DNA of 15,040 bases. Source: Tetmemena sp. SeJ-2015. Its lineage: Eukaryota > Ciliophora > Spirotrichea > Sporadotrichida > Oxytrichidae. The position numbers and the translations under genes were made by a program. Shown here piece by piece: positions 7,995 through 15,040 of this stretch. The notes beneath the pieces were generated by a model. The model did no database searches, was not told the DNA's origin, and was given only the letters and a program-made list of their open reading frames with translations. Numbering within the stretch: position 1 is the first letter of the stretch; every line of letters begins with the position of its first letter. The stretch spans positions 1-15,040 of the forward strand of contig JAJKFJ010024395.1 in the NCBI GenBank assembly GCA_027382625.1, in the 5' to 3' direction.

Positions 7995-10900
7995 ATGTAG
8001 CAAAATCAAATGCAGCCCGCCTCTTCTAGTTCTGGAGGCTCATCAATCAACAACTGGTTGGATGCACAAAATAAGATATCCGAGGCATTTGAAGGATTCA
8101 TTTAAGACTTTCGACTACACATAGATTTCTATTTCAAGAGCTACAACAAGAACTTAAAGGAGAATATTGAAATTCAAATTAAAGCCTCCAAAAAAGAGAG
8201 AGCCAAGTACATCTAGTTCCTAAATCATCAAGAGAAAGTGTAAGTTAAGATATCGAAATCACAGATTATTTCCCTTATATTTTACTTTCTCAGGATATCT
8301 GTATTTTATAACTTCTGATTTAGTTACTGGAAGGATTTCCCAAGAGGAAAGAGCTTTTATCATGGCAATTTAAGAAAGCTTTATCAATTTTTCTAATCAG
8401 GAAAGAATCCTTCATCTCAAAGAGATATATCCCACAATATTTTGAATTGATTTGAATATTCAAATGAATAAACTTGATTAATATCACTGATCACCTCAGG
8501 CATACTGAACATGATAATATATAAGCATTCATTTATAAATTTTGTATGATGCCTCTGGCATCAAAGAAATTCTGCCGCAAATTCGATATCGACCAGATCT
8601 TCCATTAAGACCAAGAGAATAAACATACTTTTGACACATTGACAGAATCTTTGAAGATGTTCGATTCTGATGATCTTGCAAATTGGCGCCTTCTGGGCTT
8701 TACTGTATCTCTCTTAGTTGCTGATTCGCTTTAAATCTTTCTTGATTAAGTCGCTAGTGGAGAGAGAAACTTTCATATGCGCATATTTATAATCTCAAAT
8801 GAGAGAGGGACATAAAGATATCTGCAACTGTAATTGACGTGTTGCTTGATGTTTGCAAATACTACGCCATCATTTAAAACTTTTAAGAGCAAGGAGAAGG
8901 AGCAAATACAGCTGGTTCAGGCATAGAAGAGGAAACTTTATCAGATGTGTATTTCAAATAGACTTAGGGAGCTTGGGCTAAGTTGTTTGGAAATTTATCC
9001 CGCTTACACTTTGATAAGTGCATGAAATAGCTTATGTAGAGCTTGTATTAAATATAATTTGATTATATTGTAACAAGATTTCAGAAAGCTAAAGGATGAA
9101 GAGACTGAGTTTCAAGCTCAAAGAATATACTTCTGTAGATACCTTCAGATCAAGCCAACGGACAAGCTCCAGGCATCTCATGTCCAAATCTAAGGTTTTA
9201 TGAAGCTATGTATGCTATGATTAAATCTTATTTGATAACTTCCTGACAATTATGGGTTCAAAATCTATCACCCAACAGATGAAAAACGTGCTAATTATCA
9301 CACTTAAGTAATCAGGGACACAATTTTAAAGGGCAAAATATAATTTGTAATTCAGTTTATCTAGTCGAACAATTGAACTTTAGTGCTTCTGATTTCAACT
9401 TCGACACCCCAATGGGAATACTCTGGCCTACAGTTGAGAGCATTCACAAGATAGCAGTAAAGTACTGCAAGAAAGAATTTTACAAAGAATATGCATACTA
9501 ACTTCTTATTGCAATCATCAAAATCAGCCCCAATGATTTCTGCAACATGAACATCTAAAAGCTCATGAAGAGAGAAAAGATCCAGAACCTATTCGAGACA
9601 AGGAAAACTTATATTCAAGGAATAACTCTTATGATAGAGCTTTGTATTGGAATGCCATTATCAACCAACAAGTTTCAAGATTGGAGGCCAAAAGTTCATT
9701 CTAACCAGTTCATAAAATAAGAAGTGCATTTATACATATTTATAAACATATTGGTTGATAACATGAACTAAGGAATTCTTATGCCAATGAAAATTTTCAA
9801 ACGCTCCTATCGTTTTAGATTAGCAAGAAAACTAAGCTCTACTGATAGTTTGCCATTTAGCTTCAGAGATAGTTTCAGATTTATCTTCAATCCGAAACTC
9901 ATCTTTGAGGTGAATCATCTGCACATATAATACCTTCGCTAGATATAAATTTCTTTTTCATATTTTGATTTGAGATGCTGTTTGAAGACTTTGACTTCTT
10001 CATTTAAACTGCTCTTCCATTTTTACTAGGCTTTTTGAAAAATTAGGAAAGACTTGACCTCCCTTTACTTGCCTTGAAAATGACTGACTTTGCTCTAAAT
10101 CCTGTCCACAACTTTAAAAATGAGTACATTAGACTTCAACCTCTGTTAGCAGGATGTATAAAGTAATAACTAGGATAGCTTTAGAGTTTCCTCTCATCAG
10201 CTTTAAAAGAAATCTTAAAAAGTTAGATCCTAAAGACTGAATTCATTAAAAATATTTACTGAGTTAATTCTTGAGTGATTTGGCTAACTTTTATAAGAGT
10301 GAGGATAGAGAGCTATGCAATGATTAGACAGCGGTAGTTTGGTCCTCATAATAGTCTAATCTCTATACTAGTGGAAGGCATATAAGTCAAGTTTTAAAAC
10401 AAAAGTAGATAGCTTCCTTCTATTTAGCAGAGTCTAAAAGACAGATAAGCTTTGAAGACTTTAGAGAAATTGCAAAACTAAATGAACCCCTATCCAAAGA
10501 TGCTTCAAATATTTTAATTTCTAATAAAACTCATATAGCTTATTATGAGGATAAAGACATTGAATATATGTCTGACTAATTTAACCAAGTACAGAAAGCT
10601 TTGGAAAAAGAACTCAAGGAATGGGATTACCAAAAGGAGAAATTTATTCGCTATCGTCTACAAAGCTTCTTATCAGAAGAACGCAAAGAAGGATAAAGGC
10701 AAAATACCACTCAATTCTCAACTAATGATCAGAAATGTGAGGAAATTAAGCTCATAAAAGTTATTCTCAAAATGGTAACTTATTTGCCTGAATTGCAAGA
10801 CTCCTTTAAGTTTTTCCCATCGAGAAAACTTCTTATAGAGTAAGGAGCTATTCTCACTAATAAAGTTCCTGAATAAATATTCGCAGATATAGAAGGAGAT

Positions 10901-13900
10901 GCCTCTCCTCATACTAACTCGATGGGCAATTAAGGCGATGATTTTAGAGGTGTTCTTGGTCTTTAACAAAATCTTAAAAAGAAGAAGAGTGACCCTAAAT
11001 TTCCTCAAAGGTAGTTATTAATTTTAAGCATAATTAAATGCTTATTTAAGTTAAATCCAAAACTCAGAGAAGTACAAAACCTCCTTCCTTATTATCTTCT
11101 TAACTTGAATTTTGACATTACTTAAATTTGCGCTAAGAGTATTCAGAGATTAATGATCTATGGAGACTTTAAAATGAGACTCTCATTAGTGGATTAGATA
11201 ATTTACTTCATTAAGGAACTGATGCTGGATAGCCCCGAGGAATACTTGCTTAATTAATACTTGTAACTACTTATAACTCTTATTAAAATTTGGCACCATT
11301 CAGAAAGACTCAAGATTTGTACATGATTTTATTTATAGGTAAGATTTGTGTGACAAAGAATGGATCAATTCAGAACGGTCGGTTAGAGGGCATTGATTTA
11401 GTGAATCTTAACTTGAACAATATGCTTTATCTGCATGACTAAAATCTAACACAAACCGATATCTAGCATGAAATTAATGAGCATCACTACATTTTCGACA
11501 TGATTGATACTATTTCTTTGCTTGGGATATGCAATAGAGACAGAATGGTCAGATAACTATCTACAGTATTAATTGTTGAAGTTGGAAAAATGAAAAGACT
11601 GCTAGTGAAGAAAGATAAGTATAGGAAGAGCTTATATGATCTTATTGAGTACAACAGAGACAAAATAAGAGATAAGATGGTGGATATGATGCTCATTTTC
11701 AATAGTTTCAAAAATCAGGAAATGAAATCTAAGCAAGAGCTTGAGGCAGTAGTTATAGCAAATTAACTTTACTATTTTCTAAAACCTTTATTTAATTATA
11801 AGGATTTGTCGTTGTATTAGCTCATGATAGATAATTTTGATTACAAGAAGAGTGGGCTCAATGATTCTCTGGTAAAAGACTTGCAAATCATATGCATAGG
11901 GGAACTTTCTAAGCTTTGGAAATCTGAAATCATTGAAAATTCTTAGTTCACCAGCCAGATTTTGACATTTGTAAACACCCTCGCATAGAGAACACTGCAC
12001 CTTTTTGAAAATAAAGCTGATATAGCAAGCAATACAACTATAAAGGATAATGTGGGTATCAATCTTTTGCTAGCAATTACCCTCTATAATGTTACTCATT
12101 CCAAATACCTTCATTAGAAAAAGAGCGAGGGGTCTGAGTAAGAGGTTTCGTCAAGTTTAGGTTAGCAAGTCCTCAATACCAATTCAATCTTTGAAGATAT
12201 TTCTAGCCTAATAACCCTCCTAGATCTAGATTTTAGTGACATGTACAGAACTGCTTTTGGAAAATTCTATCCACAGAAGTTTAAATAAGCCCACATATTT
12301 TTCTATTTATGAACATTTAGTTTCACATATCGTAGATTTTGCTTTCTTTTGTATATCAGTAAATAGAAATAATTATTTGAAGAAATCAGCTGCAAGACCC
12401 TCAAGAATAAGCTTCTTGGGACAACATTAAAGAAATATTTTAACTCGACAAGAAAGAATCTAAGTCAGGTTCATACTTCAAGAACTGCTAAATTATCTAT
12501 GCAATTCTTATGTCTAATACTAGTTTGATGTCTTCTTACGCTCATATTTATTCTGGTTATTTTTAGCTCTTTCTGAAACTAAGAATGCAAAAGACTTTGC
12601 TCAAAGGCTCTAGTTTTATCCTTTTAAATACCTTAATATGGTTGACGAGCTCTAGAAGAAACAAAGCATGATACTCTTCATAAATTACTATCACTCCTTG
12701 CTCTAAGTAGTTAAAAGCATCTACTAGAAAACTTACTACAAGTATATTCTCTACAATAATTCAGTTTATATTTAAATTATTCCAAAGCTTATTCCTGCCC
12801 AATATCAATATGAGGTTATTCTGTTTCTTCAATAGGAGCTGAATCTAATTAACTCAACAGACAGTCCTATCAAAGAACTCTCTCACTTGGCAGTTAAGAT
12901 AAGAGAGATATGGTAGATGACAATGCAATTTGAAAATATCTTTGACGAAGTTCCTAACATCACACATTTTATTGTATAATTAATTCATTTATTTTAATCA
13001 AGCTGGATTTGAAGTTTTTAATTGAGCTTGAAAACGAGGGCTATAAAGTTTTAAAGTATTACAAGTATCTGCATAATTTAAATAATCCAAGTTAATTAAG
13101 GGGTATTAAGGATTAGAATCTCTAAGAAGAAGCTTAAATGGATTTCTCAGTCAAGGAATTAAAGTTCCTCATGAACTAGCAAATTTTTTTTCTCTCCTAT
13201 ATATGACTTCATTTTTGTAACTAAGTGTATCAGTTTTACTCAAATGAGGAACGTGTGTAAGAGATGCAAATAACTAAGAACAGCTACTACAAATGCTTTA
13301 TTACTAACATTGTAGGAGCAGACTAGCTTTTGAAACTGCTTATTTAAAAGAACATAAACTAGGTTTATGGACAATTGACATCGAGCTGTATTAGGTCAAA
13401 TAAAGTGTTGATCGAGACAAAGATAAAGAAATTCATTTCTAACGGCCTTCACTCTAAATACTTTTTAGTAGGATTATTCATGAGTCTGAACTCACTCGAT
13501 AAGAAAGTTATAGAACGCTCCAAAGTGCTTTGTCTTAGCGTCTTACCCTTAATGTTTGAAGATGAAAAATTTAGAGAACTAGTCGAGTATAATATTCTCA
13601 ATCATGAAGATCTCAGAGCTTTGGTGTCTTACATTCAAATTTAAGAAAAACTTTTTAATTAAACTAGGGGATTTAAATATTTAAAATTAAGAGGTTGTTG
13701 TAAGAAGTCCTTATTTCTCTAACAAGGCTTTAATATAGTATGAATTGAAATAATTTTTTTATTATTGGGATAGATACTTATCTAACTGTGTTATTTAATC
13801 GCTTTAATAAATTTTACTAAATATAGCTTAGTGTCTTTTGATAACAAGAACTTTTACAGATTTATAAAGTAGATATTTAAAGATGAAGAAACTTACAATA

Positions 13901-15040
13901 TGCGCAATCATTTTGAAAAGTATTTCTCAATAAGCGGCTTACTAAGAAATACGTTAAACGAAATCATCAAACTCTAATAGCTAGAACGTTTTTCAGAGTC
14001 TATGCTTTTGAAGGTTCTTGATATCGTGACCTACTTCGTGGGTAATTTACAGCTAAGAAGAGCTCCTTAAGTAGAATAAACTCAGCAGTCTTTCATTTTC
14101 GACAACTTAATAGACTATAAGTCCTTTGAATTCTTAAGCAAGCTGTATAAAATATCTGAGAGACTTGTTGACTATGACGACGAGAGTATCATAATGAACA
14201 TGTGGTATAAAGTGGTAGAAGGTAAAATTGCGAACTTCGAAATCCTAGCTAAGTTCTTGGTTCACCATTTAAGTGCATACCTACTTAAACTACAAAGTTT
14301 AGCCAAGGGGCAAAAGAATGGAGAAGTTAAGGAAAAGGCTCAAGAGAAAAAATCTAAAAGGAAAGGCAAGGATACCAATCAAGCAATCCAAAGTGAATAC
14401 TCAATTGAATTTGAAAAGCAGAAGCGATATGCTATCAGCATCTTCAATTACATAAAGGCTAGAACTGCTCAAATGGATTTGAGGAATAGTATCCAAGTGC
14501 AAGCTAATTCAGTAACCTGGTCCCAGAAAATGATAAGACTACTTTCACGAGTATCACTAAATATTCATAGCAAATATGTACTAGAGAAGATCAAGCTCAA
14601 GAAGATATTGCAAGAGATTCATAAGGAAATCAATGAGTCAGGAGTCAAACTTCAACTAAAAGGAGGCTTAGAAACAAACTTTAATGTACTTTAAAGTAAA
14701 TTTTTAACTTTGATGTGGTAAGAAAGGGAAATGTGAGAATGTCTGTAAATATGTCTCAGCTTCTCTAAAGCTAAACCTTCTTAGAAACTTTCGCTGCCAA
14801 GAACAGGAAAGACAAGTGTATAATGAAAAATCTAATGTTCAGAATAAGAAAAATCATGCTAGAGAAGTATGAGGAAGTTTCAGGGAAATCATCACTGGAC
14901 CATTTGCAATAGTTGATAATAAAGTACCTTGAGAATACTTTAGTATTTATCACAAATGACGTAGAGAGACCTACATAAGTCATTAATTTTTCTGCAAAAG
15001 AGCAAATCAGTGTAGTCTTGATCATGATTGTACTATTTTA
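7995..15040 (+). CDS. Furry/MOR2/Tao3-family cell morphogenesis protein (partial)
   Basis: Exons 7995-8237, 8294-9017, 9078-9209, 9356-9909, 9975-10123, 10153-10221, 10264-11318, 11339-12278, 12367-12973, 13003-13699, 13832-14717 and 14771-15040; about 2085 residues, open at the right edge. Introns are 56, 60, 146, 65, 29, 42, 20, 88, 29, 132 and 53 bp, all GT...AG, and each restores frame. Exons 2 and 10 still contain in-frame TGAs (see 8447 and 13174). The protein is helical throughout, as in HEAT-type scaffolds. Assignment rests on remembered Furry patterns in matching order: EETEFQAQRIYFCRYLQ with QIQGFMKLFYLVEQL (residues 318-365); IKELMLDSPEEYLLNQYLQL (about 930-955); MIDTISLLGICNRDRMVRQL with TVLIVEVGKMKRLL (about 1018-1055); LVGLFMSLNSLDKKVIERSK (about 1615). 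A Lys-rich patch lies near 1865. Furry proteins scaffold NDR kinases in polarity and morphogenesis. Exons after 12960 are less clearly Furry and could in principle belong to a second gene. Confidence 0.7.
8447..8479 (+). other. Direct-repeat-bounded segment with in-frame TGAs
   Basis: TTGATT at 8447-8452 is repeated at 8474-8479. The 27 bp from 8447 to 8473 contain two TGAs in the Furry frame (8453-8455, 8465-8467) and a 14-bp palindrome TTTGAATATTCAAA at 8451-8464. Deleting 27 bp leaves one TTGATT copy and a continuous frame (PQYFELINITDHLRH). There is no GT in the exon from 8325 to about 8540, so a short canonical intron cannot explain it. The alternative is a 177-bp GT...AG intron, 8323-8499, which removes about 40 protein-like codons. 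Confidence 0.5.
11319..11338 (+). other. 20-bp intron in the Furry gene
   Basis: The segment GTACATGATT...TTATAG removes an in-frame TGA (11321-11323 region) and joins CKICVTKNGS to the upstream IWHHSERLK frame. It is the shortest convincing intron in the window. Confidence 0.65.
13174..13223 (+). other. Second direct-repeat-bounded segment with in-frame TGA
   Basis: AACTA at 13174-13178 is repeated at 13219-13223. The 45 bp between the copy starts are T-rich and carry the only TGA (13204-13206) in an otherwise open 697-bp exon. Deleting 45 bp, leaving one AACTA, joins KELKFLMN to QVYQFYSNEE in frame. A GT...AG intron at 13147-13230 or so (GTCAAG...TATCAG, 84 bp) would also keep frame, at the cost of good-looking codons. 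Confidence 0.4.

Noticed and set aside
9210..9355. Protein-like frame FDNFLTIMGSKSITQQMKN as an exon
   Set aside because: Splicing it in needs extra weak introns. One GTATGC...TTCAG intron over 9210-9355 joins QIQGFMKL to FYLVEQL, which fits the Furry pattern better.
9910..9974. Eliminated segment with a TTTGAG pointer
   Set aside because: The same cut is a canonical GTGAAT...TTGAG intron, so no special explanation is needed.
10222..10263. Frameshift or eliminated sequence suggested by an ACTGA repeat near 10233-10260
   Set aside because: Removing the 22 bp between repeats gives the wrong frame, while the GT...AG intron 10222-10263 plus the 29-bp intron 10124-10152 restore it cleanly.
14771..15025. 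Minus-strand 84-codon ORF
   Set aside because: Antisense to the Furry exon 14771-15040, which continues in frame from upstream exons.
3078..15040. TGA read as Trp or Cys instead of stop
   Set aside because: The large genes use TGG for Trp and lack TGA over hundreds of codons; the few in-frame TGAs sit in removable segments.
1..15040. tRNA, rRNA, CRISPR arrays, insertion sequences, bacterial operons
   Set aside because: No cloverleaf, conserved rRNA segment, regular repeat array or ribosome-binding pattern was seen; spliced genes in code 6 exclude a prokaryotic reading.

Overview
The window looks like protein-coding DNA of a ciliate, most likely a spirotrich or hypotrich. In several long reading frames TAA and TAG are dense and fall where glutamine is expected, while TGA ends frames. 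This is genetic code 6, so a standard-code reading breaks every gene into short pieces. G+C is roughly one third. Introns are short (about 20 to 200 bp) and nearly all GT...AG. An exact (GGGGTTTT)2 block at 177-192 matches the spirotrich telomere unit. All intron models below were built by eye from reading frame and splice signals.

Layout. 1-3077 is poorly resolved: the end of one frame at the left edge, overlapping frames on both strands between 60 and 960, AT-rich spacer, and several short coding-looking islands on the plus strand (about 1704-2352 and 2636-2872). 3078-5657 (+) is an intronless gene for an 859-residue, Gln/Asn-rich protein that ends in an ELM2-like domain, the module that scaffolds histone deacetylase co-repressor complexes. 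5658-5824 is a short convergent spacer. 5825-7878 (-) is an eight-exon gene for TFIID/SAGA subunit TAF6, with an N-terminal histone fold and a C-terminal HEAT region. 7879-7994 is a 116-bp divergent promoter region. 7995 to beyond 15040 (+) is a very large multi-exon gene that I assign to the Furry/MOR2/Tao3 cell-morphogenesis family. About 2085 codons lie inside the window and the gene runs off the right edge.

Two of the three main genes act in nuclear gene regulation (ELM2 protein, TAF6). Furry proteins work with NDR kinases in polarity and morphogenesis. Nothing suggests a functional cluster; the arrangement looks like ordinary compact packing.

The most interesting signals are the telomere-like block, and two places in the Furry gene (8447-8473 and 13174-13218) where in-frame TGAs disappear if a segment bounded by a 5-6 bp direct repeat is removed. 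That pattern resembles germline internal eliminated sequences with pointers, but chance and unusual introns are not excluded. Whether this is micronuclear or macronuclear DNA is therefore open.
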